A stretch of 64,000 nucleotides of DNA from Streptomyces fildesensis (lineage in GTDB: Bacteria; Actinomycetota; Actinomycetes; Streptomycetales; Streptomycetaceae): assembly GCF_016107395.1 (NCBI RefSeq), contig NZ_JAAIKO010000004.1, positions 186,001 to 250,000 on the forward strand. Direction: 5' to 3'. A program made the position numbers and the translations under genes. The first letter of the stretch is position 1, and every line of letters begins with the position of its first letter. Of the stretch, positions 33,793-43,854 are shown one piece after another. Under the pieces are notes generated by a model. The model was not told the DNA's origin. It saw only the letters and a program-made list of their open reading frames with translations, and searched no databases.

Positions 33793-36317
33793 ACGGTCTC
33801 GCCCGCGCCTCCGTGCGCTTCCGGCCGGCGTCCTTCGCCGGCACGTTCATCGCCCTGCTCTTCGCCGCCGCCATCATGACCGCCTGCGGCACCCTGCTGC
33901 AGACCGGGATCGTGGCGCACCTCACGCCCGAGCGCTACGCCGGTGCCCCGGTGGTCGTCGCCGCCGACCAGCACGCCCGGATGACCGTCGGCCACGGCGA
34001 GGACCGCGACGAGGAGGCCGAGCCGCTGCCCGACCGGGCCCGCGTCGACGCCGGGCTCGCGGACCGTATCGCCCGTGAACCGGGCGTCGCCGCGGCCGTG
34101 CCCGACGTGGCCTTCCCCGTGCAGAGCAAGGCGCTGCCGGCGCTGACCGGCCGCGACTGGTCGGCCACCGCGATCGGCACCGCCCCGGCCGCGAAACCGC
34201 TCGCCGAGGGTCGCGCCCCGGCGGCGGGCGAGGTCGCCCTCGACGCCGCGACGGCGCACGCCGCGAAGCTCGGCACCGGCGACACCGTCACCCTCGTCAC
34301 GCCCGCCGGCACCGGCGGTTACCGGATCTCCGGTCTGACGGCGGAGGGGTCGGGTTCCGCCACCGCCTGGTTCGAGGACGCGGCGGCGGGCCGGCTCGCC
34401 GGCCACCAGGGTCAGGCGGACGCCATCGCCGTCTACGCACGTACCGGTGTCAGCACCGAGCAGCTCGCCGGACAGGTCGAGCACGCCGTCGGCGGGCACG
34501 CCCTGGTGCAGACCGGGGACGACCGCGGTGAGGTCGAACACCCCGAACTCGCGGGGGGCAAGGAGATGCTGGTGGGACTGGGCGGCTCCTTCGGCGGCAT
34601 CGCCGCCATGACCGCGATCTTCGTCGTCATGGGCACCGTCGCCCTCGCCATCGGCCAGCGCAGCCGGGAGATCGCCCTGCTGCGGGCGATCGGCGCGACC
34701 CCACGGCAGATCCGCCGCACCGTCGCCACCGAGGCGATGATCGTCGCCCCGCTCGCCGGCGCGGCCGGCATCCTGCCGGGACTGGCGCTCGCCCACTGGT
34801 GGTTCGGCCAGCTCGCCGACCGCGGCGCGGTGCCTGCCGGACTGGAGGTTTCCACCGGCTGGATCCCCATGGTCAGCGCGGTCGGCGCGGGCCTGCTCGG
34901 CTCGCTCGTCGCCGGTTATCTGGCCGCCCGCCGGCCCTCCAAGGCCCGGCCCAGCCAGGCGCTGGGCGAGGCGGCGGTGGAGCGGGGACGCCCCGGGCCC
35001 GTCCGTACGGTGCTCGGCGTGGCGGCCCTCGCCGGCGGCATCGTCACGGCGTCGCTCGCGGCCCACGCCACGGGGGAGGACGCGGCCAACATCGCGCTCG
35101 GCGTCGTGATGCTCTTCATGCTCAGCGTCGCGCTGCTCGGACCCGTCGTCGCCTGGCTCGCCGCCACCGTCCTCGGACTGCCGCTGCGAGCGGGGGCCGC
35201 GCCCGCTGCGCTCGCCGCCGCCAACGCCCGTGCCAACTCCCGCCGGCTGGCCTCCGCGATCACCCCGATCGTGCTGGTCATCGCCTTCTGCGGCACGTTG
35301 GTCTTCATGCAGAGCACCATCAAGCACGTCTCCGCGGAGCAGGTGCGCGACGGCGTGGTCGCCGACCAGATCGTCAGCGGCACCGGCGCGGGACTGCCGT
35401 CCACGACCGCCGCCGAGGCGGCGCGGGTGAAGGGCGTGGACGCGGCCGTCGGCGTCCTGCGCACCGGGGTCCTCTACCGCTCGGCCGGCTCCTTCATCGG
35501 CGCCTCCACGCTGGGGGTCTCCGGGAACCCGGCCGACCTGGCCAAGGTGCTCGACGTCGGCGTCAAGGAGGGCTCGCTGACCGGGCTGGCGGCGAACGAC
35601 ACCGTCGCGCTGAACAGCCTGCTCGCCGACACCGCCAAGGTCTCGGTCGGCGACCGTATGGAACTGCGGCTCGGCGACGGCACAACGGTGCACCCCCGGG
35701 TCGTCGCCCTCTATGAGCGCGGTCTGGGCCTCGGCGAGGTACTGATGCCGCGCGCCGCGGTCGCCGGACATGTGTCGGTCGCGTACGACAGCCAGGTGCT
35801 GGTCCGTGACATGGAGGGCGCCGACCGGGCCGCCGTCGCGAGTGCGCTGCAGCGGCTCGACGCCCCCGGCGTCGCGGTCACCGACCGGGCCGGCTACACC
35901 GCCCAGGTCGACAAGGACCTGGAGCTCAACGCCTGGGCCAACCGCGTGATGGCCGCGGTGCTCGGCGGGTTCGCCGCCGTCGCTGCCGCCAACACCCTGG
36001 TCATGACGGTCCTCGACCGGCGCCGCGAGGTCGCCCTGCTGCGGCTGGCGGGCACCACCCGCCGCCAGGTGCTCGGGATGATGCGCTGGGAGGCGCTGCT
36101 CGTCGGCACCGCGGGGCTGGTGATCGGAACGGCCATCGCCTGGGCGACGCTCAGCCCGATCGCCCGCGGGCTGACCGGCGGCGCCCCCTACGTACCGCCC
36201 ACCGTGGCGGCCGCCATCGCCGGCGGTGTGCTCCTGCTGGGCCTGGCCGCCACCGGCCTGCCGGCCCGGGCGCTGCTCCGCACCCGCCCGATCGAGGCGG
36301 GCGCGGGCCGCGAGTAG
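33789..36317 (+). CDS. FtsX-like ABC permease
   Basis: 842-aa membrane protein with two FtsX domains. TM1 is near residues 18-38, a large outside domain follows, three helices lie around residues 260-380 (AAMTAIFVVMGTVALAIGQRSREIALLRAIGATPRQIRR region), then a second half with the same layout and the matching NTLVMTVLDRRREVALLRLAGTTRRQ. The GTG at 33789 overlaps the ATPase stop. Works with the upstream ATPase as an exporter or mechanotransmission complex of unknown substrate. No adjacent two-component system or peptide gene was seen. Confidence 0.92.
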   Translation: MNGLARASVRFRPASFAGTFIALLFAAAIMTACGTLLQTGIVAHLTPERYAGAPVVVAADQHARMTVGHGEDRDEEAEPLPDRARVDAGLADRIAREPGVAAAVPDVAFPVQSKALPALTGRDWSATAIGTAPAAKPLAEGRAPAAGEVALDAATAHAAKLGTGDTVTLVTPAGTGGYRISGLTAEGSGSATAWFEDAAAGRLAGHQGQADAIAVYARTGVSTEQLAGQVEHAVGGHALVQTGDDRGEVEHPELAGGKEMLVGLGGSFGGIAAMTAIFVVMGTVALAIGQRSREIALLRAIGATPRQIRRTVATEAMIVAPLAGAAGILPGLALAHWWFGQLADRGAVPAGLEVSTGWIPMVSAVGAGLLGSLVAGYLAARRPSKARPSQALGEAAVERGRPGPVRTVLGVAALAGGIVTASLAAHATGEDAANIALGVVMLFMLSVALLGPVVAWLAATVLGLPLRAGAAPAALAAANARANSRRLASAITPIVLVIAFCGTLVFMQSTIKHVSAEQVRDGVVADQIVSGTGAGLPSTTAAEAARVKGVDAAVGVLRTGVLYRSAGSFIGASTLGVSGNPADLAKVLDVGVKEGSLTGLAANDTVALNSLLADTAKVSVGDRMELRLGDGTTVHPRVVALYERGLGLGEVLMPRAAVAGHVSVAYDSQVLVRDMEGADRAAVASALQRLDAPGVAVTDRAGYTAQVDKDLELNAWANRVMAAVLGGFAAVAAANTLVMTVLDRRREVALLRLAGTTRRQVLGMMRWEALLVGTAGLVIGTAIAWATLSPIARGLTGGAPYVPPTVAAAIAGGVLLLGLAATGLPARALLRTRPIEAGAGRE

Positions 36318-36336
36318 CGGACGCCGGGGAACACGA

Positions 36337-36368
36337 CGGGGCGGGTGCTCGTGGGAGCACCCGCCCCG
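36337..36368. terminator. Bidirectional terminator between exporter and subtilase genes
   Basis: Perfect 14-bp stem (36337-36350 with 36355-36368) and a 4-base loop, between convergent stops at 36317 and 36398. Confidence 0.85.
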
Positions 36369-36397
36369 AGGCGGTTCTACAGCTGATCAGCCGGCGG

Positions 36398-39300
36398 TCA
36401 GCCGGTGACCTTCTTGATGATGACGCTGCCGGTTCCGGCGATGGTGCCGCGGGAGTTCAGCAGCTGCACCTCACCGAAGAACTGACGTCCTTCGGGGGCT
36501 GGGGACGCGGCCACGACCTGCGCGGAGAAGGACGCCGAGGCGCCGTTCGCCAGCGAGACGGTCTTGGTCTCGTCGACCTTGACCTGGCCGAGCGAGGCGG
36601 CGAAGTACACGTCCTTGTAGTTGTACTCCGTGGTGCCCGCCGGGACCGAGTAGCCGGTCACGACGACGGTGTACGTACCGGCCGCCGGGTTGGCGACGCT
36701 GACCGCTTCCTCGGAGTCGCCGTCCGCGGACGAACCGACCTTGGTGGAACCGAGGTAGACCTCGAGGTCGAGGTCGGCGCCGGTGTCCGAGGTGGAACCG
36801 ATCGCCACGTCGAGCCGGGAGGCGCCGGGGCCGACGACCAGCGTCGTCTCCTTCGTCTCGCCCTGCGCGATGGTCGGGCGGGCGGTCAGCGCGGAGCCGA
36901 GGGCGCCGCCCTTCAGCTTGCCGTCAAGGGCGGCGAAGCCGTTGGTGACCTTCCAGTTGACCGCGGCGGGGGTACCGACCGTGGCCTCGTCGAGGGTCTG
37001 CACGGCCGGGTCGAAGGACACACCCAGCACCGACGCCGTGACGGCGTACGGGTTGTTCAGCAGCGGCGAGGTACGGCGCGCCTCGACCTCGATCTCCCAG
37101 ACGCCCGGCAGCGGGTCGGTGTACGACCGCAGGTCCGGACGGCACTTGTTGTTCGGGTTCACGTAGTTGAGGTAGCACGACGGGGTGGACGTGTCGTCCA
37201 TCGGAACGCCGTACGGGTTGATCGCGATGAACCGGGTCTGGCTGGTCGCCTGGATGCCGCCGAGGGCGATCTCCAGGGACTTGGCGCCGGCCGGCACGTT
37301 CAGGAAGTACGAGGTGGTGCTGTTGCGCTGCACCACGCCCGACTCCTTGGTGGAGAAGGCGGGCTTGGCCAGCGGCTTCGAGACCACGACGGTGGCCAGG
37401 ATCTGCTGGTCGGTGCCCTTGGTGCGCTTGTCGTCCACGGTCAGGATGACGCTGTGCAGACCGGTGGTCTTCGCCTTCGCGGTGACCTTGACGGTGACCG
37501 GCACGTTCAGCGGCAGCGAGACCTCGCTGCTGCCGGCGAGCTTGAAGGTGCCGTCGTTGTTCACCAGCGCCAGCGCGTGCTTGACCGGACGGTCGGAGCC
37601 GGTGGTGCGGGTGATCGTGACGTCGTACGTCCGGGTCTGGCCGGTCTTGAGGCCGCCCTCCCGGTCGTAGATGCCGGTGCCGAAGCCCGGGGTCTTCAGG
37701 AACGCCGACAGCGCGGTGTCGACCGGAGCCTTGACGGTGTACTCGTTGGCCGAGACACCCGCCTTGATCAGGTTCCAGGCGCCGTTGATGTCGATCAGAC
37801 CGGAGCCCTCTTCGTACGCCTGCGTGCCCGCGATGTGCTTCGCGGAGCTCGTCAGCGCGGTCCGCAGGGCGGCCGGGTTCAGGGCGATGTTCTTCTGCTT
37901 CGCGGCGGAGATCAGCAGTGCGCTGGCCCCCGCGGCCTGCGGGGAGGCCATCGAGGTGCCCTGCAGCATCGCGTAGCCGGGCGGCAGGCTGTAGCCGGCC
38001 TCGGCGACCGGGCTGCCGGCCTCCCAGGTCGGGACCGTGTTGATCGACGCGCCGGGCGCGGTGATGGTCGGCGTGAAGCCACCGTCCTCACGCGGGCCGC
38101 GCGAGGAGAACGGCATCATCTGGTACGCCTTGTCCACCTGCGAGCCGTAGTTGGCCGCCCAGGTGTCCTTGGAGATCGACGCACCGACGCTCAGGACCTT
38201 GTCGGCCAGGCCGGGGTCACCGATGGTGTTGGCACCCGGGCCGCTGTTGCCGGCCGAGATGACCAGCTGGACGCCGTAGGTGTCGATGAGGCGCGTGTAC
38301 AGCTCGGCGCGCGCGTTGTTGGCGTCGTTCAGCGCGGGCAGGCCGCCGATGGACATGTTGACGATGTCCACGCCGTGGTTCACGACGAGGTCGATCATGC
38401 CCTCGGTGAGCGCGACGTTGGTGCAGCCGCCGCTCCAGGTGCAGGCGCGCGAGGAGACGATCTTCGCGCCGGGAGCCGCACCGCTCATCTTGCCGCCGAA
38501 CAGGCCGTTCGCGGAGGTGATGCCCGCGACGTGGGTGCCGTGCTCGGACTGGACGAGGCCGATGTTGACGAAGTCGGCCTTCTTGCCGACCCAGTCGCCG
38601 CCGTACGGGTCCGTCGGGACGTCCTTGCGGATCTGGACGACGAACGGGATCGACTCTGAGATGGCGGTCGCCGGGTTGTCCGTCCCGAAGTGCGCGATCT
38701 GGAAGCCGTTCTTGTACGGCTTGAGCGCCTCGTCGTCGCTGAAGTCACCGTTGTTGTTCAGGTCGACGCGCACGGTGCCGGCGGCGGCGTCGTAGAGCAC
38801 GCCCCAGACATCGGTGGTGTCGCCGTCACGGTTGAGGTCGCCCGCCATGTCGCCGCCGACCGTCGCGGCCTCGGAGAACGTGTTGAACATGTACGAACCG
38901 GCCGGCGCGGTCCAGGTGCGGCCCGCGATGGTGAAGGTGGGGCCGGAGACCGCTGCCGTCATGCGGCGCCAGGTGGCGTCGCCGTCGGTTATCGGGTCGG
39001 TCGCGGTGACCCAGTCGACGATCTTGCGCTCGCCGGTGGTGGTCTTCTGCAGCGCCGGGTGACCGAGGTCGACACCGGAGTCCAGGATGCCGATGGTCAC
39101 GCCGCGGCCGTCGGCCTTGGGCTGGTTCTTGACGAAGTCCACCGCGCCGGTCTCGAAAGCGGGCTGGTACGGGTTCTTCACCGGGGTGCTCGCGCTGGGA
39201 CCGGGGTAGGTCTTCGCTGCGGCCTTGCCCTTGGCCTTCGCGCCCTTGGCGGTGTCCGCCACGGGCGTCGGGTCGTCGAGCGCGATCTCCTGCTTGAGGT

Positions 39301-39715
39301 CGATGCCGTGGACCGAGGTCAGCTTCTGCGCCTTGGCGATCGCCGCGTCCGCCTTGGCGGTCGGGACGGTCGCCCGCACGTAGCCGAGCTTGTCGTAGGT
39401 GCTCCCCACCGAGGCACCGGAGGCACCGAGCTGGTCGACGACCTGCTTGGTGGTGCCGGGAGCGGTGGCGATCATCATCGTCACGGTCTTGTCGCCGTCG
39501 GACTTGGCCTTGGCCAGGAGCTCCGCGTCGGCAGAACCGAGCTTGTCGGTGGAAGCCTTGACCGGGGCGGAAGCGGGGCCGCCGGTCGGAGTGCCGCTGG
39601 GGGTGTTGTCGGCGAACGCGGTGGCGGACCCGGTCGCGGCCAGTGCGGCCACCAGGCCCGCGGCGAGCGCGACGCGGGCCACGCGTCTCTTGGCGCGTAT
39701 GTGATCGAGAGGCAT
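36398..39715 (-). CDS. Secreted subtilisin-like serine protease (S8)
   Basis: 1105-aa exported protease. Signal peptide with RAKRR and cleavage near ATAFA-DN at residue 36, an Inhibitor_I9-like propeptide (about 75-150), then the S8 domain with D212 (GILDSGVDLGHP), H392 (EHGTHVAGITSANG), oxyanion N490 and S588 (GTSMASPQAAG). A protease insert lies between D212 and H392 with Asp/Asn-rich, calcium-site-like segments (DLNRDGDTTD, DLNNNGDFSDDE). After about residue 640 beta-rich domains make up 460 residues. The second ATG, at 39715, was chosen because AAGG lies 6 bases before it. Probably cell-surface or culture-fluid protein degradation. Confidence 0.93.
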   Translation of the reverse strand: MPLDHIRAKRRVARVALAAGLVAALAATGSATAFADNTPSGTPTGGPASAPVKASTDKLGSADAELLAKAKSDGDKTVTMMIATAPGTTKQVVDQLGASGASVGSTYDKLGYVRATVPTAKADAAIAKAQKLTSVHGIDLKQEIALDDPTPVADTAKGAKAKGKAAAKTYPGPSASTPVKNPYQPAFETGAVDFVKNQPKADGRGVTIGILDSGVDLGHPALQKTTTGERKIVDWVTATDPITDGDATWRRMTAAVSGPTFTIAGRTWTAPAGSYMFNTFSEAATVGGDMAGDLNRDGDTTDVWGVLYDAAAGTVRVDLNNNGDFSDDEALKPYKNGFQIAHFGTDNPATAISESIPFVVQIRKDVPTDPYGGDWVGKKADFVNIGLVQSEHGTHVAGITSANGLFGGKMSGAAPGAKIVSSRACTWSGGCTNVALTEGMIDLVVNHGVDIVNMSIGGLPALNDANNARAELYTRLIDTYGVQLVISAGNSGPGANTIGDPGLADKVLSVGASISKDTWAANYGSQVDKAYQMMPFSSRGPREDGGFTPTITAPGASINTVPTWEAGSPVAEAGYSLPPGYAMLQGTSMASPQAAGASALLISAAKQKNIALNPAALRTALTSSAKHIAGTQAYEEGSGLIDINGAWNLIKAGVSANEYTVKAPVDTALSAFLKTPGFGTGIYDREGGLKTGQTRTYDVTITRTTGSDRPVKHALALVNNDGTFKLAGSSEVSLPLNVPVTVKVTAKAKTTGLHSVILTVDDKRTKGTDQQILATVVVSKPLAKPAFSTKESGVVQRNSTTSYFLNVPAGAKSLEIALGGIQATSQTRFIAINPYGVPMDDTSTPSCYLNYVNPNNKCRPDLRSYTDPLPGVWEIEVEARRTSPLLNNPYAVTASVLGVSFDPAVQTLDEATVGTPAAVNWKVTNGFAALDGKLKGGALGSALTARPTIAQGETKETTLVVGPGASRLDVAIGSTSDTGADLDLEVYLGSTKVGSSADGDSEEAVSVANPAAGTYTVVVTGYSVPAGTTEYNYKDVYFAASLGQVKVDETKTVSLANGASASFSAQVVAASPAPEGRQFFGEVQLLNSRGTIAGTGSVIIKKVTG

Positions 39716-39870
39716 GGGCATCCTTGTTCGGAAAACGGTGCCGGTTGACCGCTAAGAGTCACGTAAGCGACCGGTGTTTGTGGAGAGTTGTCCGAGGCAG
39801 GATGTGGACATGACGTATTTCCGCCATACGCCATGACCGGCAAAGCACGCGTAAAGGAGTAAAGCGCCGG

Positions 39871-40878
39871 TCAACTCGGGGTCACGACCACGTAAGCGGC
39901 CGGAGTCCGGTCCGACGAAGCCATCAGCGCGGTGCGCACGACGGTCGCCTGCTGCTCGAGAGCGTCCCGCAGTTTCTTCGGGGTGAGGTGGACGACGGTG
40001 ATGCCGAGTCCCTCCAGGTGCTCGCGCTTCTGCGCGTACTGCGACCACAGGGCGTCGTCGTCCTGGCGGGGTCCGCGCGCGTCGATCTCCAGCGCCACCG
40101 CGTGCTCCGGCCAGTACGCGTCCACGCCGCCCAGCGACGGCCCGCCGGGCAGCCGCAGATCGACGTGCCACACCGGGTCCGGCAGGCCGTAGCAGGTCAC
40201 CATCTCGTACAGCCGGCCCTCGGCGAGCGCCCGTCCCTCCGCCAGCAGCGCGTCCACCGCGTCCACCACGTGCGGCCGGGACAGCAGCCGGGCCCGGCTC
40301 AGCTCCCGGACCACCGCGGCGGCTTCGCAGTGCCCGCCGCGCACCGCCTCGGTCAGCAGCCGCCGTACGGTTTCGGCGTCGTCGAGGTCCGCCACCGCGT
40401 CGGCGAGCGCACGCGGCACCGGGGCGCACGGCAGTCCGGTCACCTGCTGCGGCCGGGGCAGCGTGTGCGCCCGGTGGATCGCCACGTCCCCGGCGTCCCG
40501 CAGCCGCCGCTGGCGCGGCACCAGGACGTCGATCCGGTCGATCCCCAGCAGCGGCGGCACCGAGGAGAACCGGTGCAGGGCCAGCGCCGCCAGCCCGGTG
40601 ACCATCGCCTCGCCGTCGCCCGGACCGCCCGTGCCGCCCGGCTCGCAGCCCGCGTACAGCAGCGCCGCCCGCAGCCGTTCGTCACTGGTGGGCGGTCCGG
40701 CGTGCAGCAGGAACACCTGCGGCAGCAGCTGCTGCCACGGGCCGCCGGGCCGGCAGCGTTCCGCCAGGGTGCTCGCGGTCACGCCGTGCTCGCGCAGCTG
40801 ACGTGTCGTCAAGATCCTTTGCTGGGTGCGGGAGAGGTGGTCCAGGGGGCGCGGGGTGTGCGGTGCGTTGTGGTTCAT
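39871..40878 (-). CDS. AbiEi-like winged helix plus DUF559-like nuclease-fold protein
   Basis: 335-aa cytoplasmic protein. The N-terminus (QQRILTTRQLREHGVTASTLAERC) resembles the AbiEi_4 antitoxin-type winged helix. The C-terminal 100 residues look like the DUF559/Vsr-like endonuclease fold: GGVDAYWPEHAVALEIDARGPRQDDD has the spaced Asp/Glu residues expected, followed by KREHLEGLGITVVHLTPKKL. This two-part build is common in actinobacteria with no known role. No AbiEii toxin gene lies beside it, so it is not a classic type IV toxin-antitoxin pair. Confidence 0.75.
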   Translation of the reverse strand: MNHNAPHTPRPLDHLSRTQQRILTTRQLREHGVTASTLAERCRPGGPWQQLLPQVFLLHAGPPTSDERLRAALLYAGCEPGGTGGPGDGEAMVTGLAALALHRFSSVPPLLGIDRIDVLVPRQRRLRDAGDVAIHRAHTLPRPQQVTGLPCAPVPRALADAVADLDDAETVRRLLTEAVRGGHCEAAAVVRELSRARLLSRPHVVDAVDALLAEGRALAEGRLYEMVTCYGLPDPVWHVDLRLPGGPSLGGVDAYWPEHAVALEIDARGPRQDDDALWSQYAQKREHLEGLGITVVHLTPKKLRDALEQQATVVRTALMASSDRTPAAYVVVTPS

Positions 40879-41061
40879 GTCGGGTTGGTTCCGCCGCCGG
40901 ACCGCCCGCTAACCGCTGTTACACAGCCGTCGACAAACCGGGACAACTCCGCACTAAAGTTCAGGCGTTCGGATGCCGATGGGCGGTTTTCACCTATTCG
41001 GATGACGATCCCGCAGCCGTGCGGTGGGCGAGCGGTCGAAGTCTGCCCATGACACGGCGGA

Positions 41062-41102
41062 ACCCCGCCGCGTCACCGTTCGATGGGGTGACGCGGCGGG
41101 GT
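41062..41102 (-). terminator. Terminator of pepN (second copy)
   Basis: Perfect 16-bp stem (41062-41077 with 41087-41102) with a 9-base loop, 25 bp past the stop codon. Confidence 0.88.
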
Positions 41103-41126
41103 CCGGGATGTGCGCCGGGATGGGGG

Positions 41127-43703
41127 TCAGCCGTCGGTCGCCTGGGCACGCAGCGCGCGGGACAGGTCGTCGCTGGCCTCCAGGACGAGCCGGCGCAGCG
41201 CGGGCGCCGCGTCCGCGTGCGCGTCGAGCCAGGCGCCGGCCGCGTCGACGGTCTCCTGGGCGATCCGGTACCTCGGGAAGAGGCCCCGCACGATCGCCAT
41301 GCCGATCTCGATCGAACGCTGCGACCAGATCCGCTCGATCACGGCGAAGTACCGGTCGGCGTAGGGCGCGAGCAGCTCCTCCTGGCCCGGCTGGTCGAAC
41401 CCGGCGATGCTCGCCTCGACCAGCGCGTTCGAGAGGGTGTCGGATTCCACGACCGACGCCCACACCTGTGCCTTGACCGCGGCCGACGGCCGGGCGGCGA
41501 GGCAGCGCACCTGGTGCCGTCGCCCGGAGGCGGTGTCGTCGCGCGCCAGTTCGGCCGCGATCACGGCCTCGTCGACCTCGCCCGCGGCGGCCAGCGGCTC
41601 CAGGAACGACCAGCGCAGCTCCTGGTCGACCTCCAGACCGTCGATCTTGGCGCTGCCTTCGAGCAGCCCGCTCAGCAGCTGGAGATCGGCCGCCGACGAC
41701 GCCACCGAGGCGAAGAAGCGTGCCCAGGCGAGCTGGTGCCCGCTGCCCGGCTCGGCCTGCCGCAGCTCGGTCAGCGCCCCGTCGGCCAGCGCCTTGGCGC
41801 CCTCGGCGCGCCACTTCGGCGACGCGTACTGGTGCAGCGCGGTCTGCGCCTGCTGGTGCAGCGACTGCAGCACCCCGATGTCGGACTCCTGTCCGGCGAA
41901 CCGCAGCACGAGCCCGAGGTAGTCACGGGCCGGCATCAGCGCGTCCCGGGTCATGTTCCACACCGCCGACCAGGCCAGCGCCCGCGCCATGGGGTCGGAC
42001 AGGTCGCCCAGGTGCTTGCGCAGGGTGTCGAGGGAGTCCGGGTCGAAGCGGATCTTGCAGTACGTCAGGTCCTCGTCGTTGACCAGGATCAGATCGGGCC
42101 GCTCGGCGCCGGCCAGCTCCGTCACGATGGTGCGGGACCCCGTGACATCGGTCTCGGCGCGGGCGTAGCGCTCCAGCGCACCGCCCGCGGCCCGCCGGTA
42201 CAGGCCGACGGCGACGCGGTGCGGCCGCAGCTCGGGGTGCGACGCGGCGGCGGTCTGCAGCACGGACAGCCGGGTGATCCGGTCCTCGGCGTCGTACACG
42301 GCCTCCGGCGTCAGCGAGTTCACCCCGGCGGTCTGCAGCCAGGCGCGGGACCACTGCGCCATGTCCCGGCCCGAGGTCTCCTCCAGCACCGCCAGCAGGT
42401 CCGCCAGCGTGGTGTTCCCGTACGCGTGCCGCTTGAAGTAGCGCCTGGCCGCCTCCAGGAAGGCGTCCGAGCCGACATAGGCGACGAGCTGCTTCAGCAC
42501 GGACGCGCCCTTGGCGTACGTGATGCCGTCGAAGTTGAGCTTGGCGTCCTGCAGGTCGTGGATGTCCGCGGTGACGGGGTGCGTCGAGGGCAGCTGGTCG
42601 GCCCGGTACGCCCACGCCTTGCGGCGGTTGGCGAAGGTGATCCAGCTGTCCTTGAAGCGGGTCGCCTCGGCCTGCGAGTACGCGCCCATGAAGTCGGCGA
42701 ACGACTCCTTGAGCCACAGGTCGTCCCACCACTGCATGGTGACCAGGTCGCCGAACCACATGTGCGCCATCTCGTGCAGGATGACGTTGGCCCGGCCCTC
42801 GTACGCCGCCTGCGTCACCTTGCCGCGGAACACGAACTCCTCGCGGAACGTGACACAGCCCGGGTTCTCCATCGCGCCGATGTTGTACTCGGGCACGAAT
42901 GCCTGGTCGTACTTCCCGAAGGGGTACGGGTAGTCGAAGGTGTCGTGGAAGAAGTCCAGGCCCTGCTTGGTGACGGTGAAGATGTCGTCCGCGTCGAAGT
43001 GCGGCGCGAGCGAGGCCCGGCACAGCGCGCCGAGCGGGATGTCCAGCACGGTGCCGTCGTCGAAGGTCCGCGAGTAGTGGTCGCGCACCAGGTGGTACGG
43101 CCCGGCGACGACAGCCGTGATGTACGTCGAGATCGGCTTGGTGGGCGCGAAGTCCCAGGTCGCCGAGGAGGGGTCGGCGTCCCGCGCGGGGCCGGCCTGA
43201 GCCTCGTTGCTCAGTACGGTCCAGTGCGCGGGCGCGGTCACCGAGAAGGTGAAGGGCGCCTTGAGATCCGGCTGCTCGAAGTTGGCGAAGACCCGGCGGG
43301 CGTCGGCCGGCTCGTACTGCGTGTACAGATACGTCTCGCCGTCCTCCGGGTCGGCGAACCGGTGCAGCCCCTCGCCGGTGCGGCTGTACGCGCACCGCGC
43401 GTCGATGGTGAGGACGTTCTCGGCTTCGAGGCCGTCCAGGGCGACCCGCGTCCCGTCGAACACGGCCGCCGGGTCCAGCTCCCGTCCGTTCAGCACCACG
43501 GACTCGACGGACGGTGCCAGCAGATCCACGAAGGTGGCCGCGCCCGGCTGCGCGGACCGGAAGCGGATCGTGGTCACCGAGCGGAACGTGTCCTCGTCGG
43601 GCCGGGTGGCCGACCGCAGGTCGAGCGCGACCTCGTATCCGTCGACCGAAAGGATCCGCGCGCGTTCGCGGGCCTCGTCGCGGGACAGGTTCTCACCGGG
43701 CAC
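41127..43703 (-). CDS. pepN: Aminopeptidase N (M1 family), copy 2
   Basis: 858-aa paralogue of the enzyme at 30158. GAMEN at 276-280, HEMAH at 310-314, third zinc ligand E333 in LWLKESFA, all intact, so it should be active. GTG at 43703 with GGAG 6 bases upstream. Substitutions around the active site (GAMENPGCV here, GAMENAGAV in copy 1) suggest different peptide preference. Divergent from the DsbA-like gene at 43855. Confidence 0.95.
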   Translation of the reverse strand: MPGENLSRDEARERARILSVDGYEVALDLRSATRPDEDTFRSVTTIRFRSAQPGAATFVDLLAPSVESVVLNGRELDPAAVFDGTRVALDGLEAENVLTIDARCAYSRTGEGLHRFADPEDGETYLYTQYEPADARRVFANFEQPDLKAPFTFSVTAPAHWTVLSNEAQAGPARDADPSSATWDFAPTKPISTYITAVVAGPYHLVRDHYSRTFDDGTVLDIPLGALCRASLAPHFDADDIFTVTKQGLDFFHDTFDYPYPFGKYDQAFVPEYNIGAMENPGCVTFREEFVFRGKVTQAAYEGRANVILHEMAHMWFGDLVTMQWWDDLWLKESFADFMGAYSQAEATRFKDSWITFANRRKAWAYRADQLPSTHPVTADIHDLQDAKLNFDGITYAKGASVLKQLVAYVGSDAFLEAARRYFKRHAYGNTTLADLLAVLEETSGRDMAQWSRAWLQTAGVNSLTPEAVYDAEDRITRLSVLQTAAASHPELRPHRVAVGLYRRAAGGALERYARAETDVTGSRTIVTELAGAERPDLILVNDEDLTYCKIRFDPDSLDTLRKHLGDLSDPMARALAWSAVWNMTRDALMPARDYLGLVLRFAGQESDIGVLQSLHQQAQTALHQYASPKWRAEGAKALADGALTELRQAEPGSGHQLAWARFFASVASSAADLQLLSGLLEGSAKIDGLEVDQELRWSFLEPLAAAGEVDEAVIAAELARDDTASGRRHQVRCLAARPSAAVKAQVWASVVESDTLSNALVEASIAGFDQPGQEELLAPYADRYFAVIERIWSQRSIEIGMAIVRGLFPRYRIAQETVDAAGAWLDAHADAAPALRRLVLEASDDLSRALRAQATDG

Positions 43704-43854
43704 TGATGACTCCTTTGTCAGCATCGTCGATCGATTCGCATACTCCCACGCCGCACCAATGGGCGACAGGCGGGAATGCCGCCCCCGATCCCGAGGTTTC
43801 CGAGGTACGAGCAGTCCCGTGCCGTGTTGTTTCTGTTCCTGAGGAGAAGAAGAA

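Noticed and set aside
39871..40878. Type IV toxin-antitoxin system
   Set aside because: The winged helix resembles AbiEi but no AbiEii nucleotidyltransferase partner is adjacent.
40803..43706. Long plus-strand frame opposite the second pepN
   Set aside because: Same reason as for the first pepN shadow.
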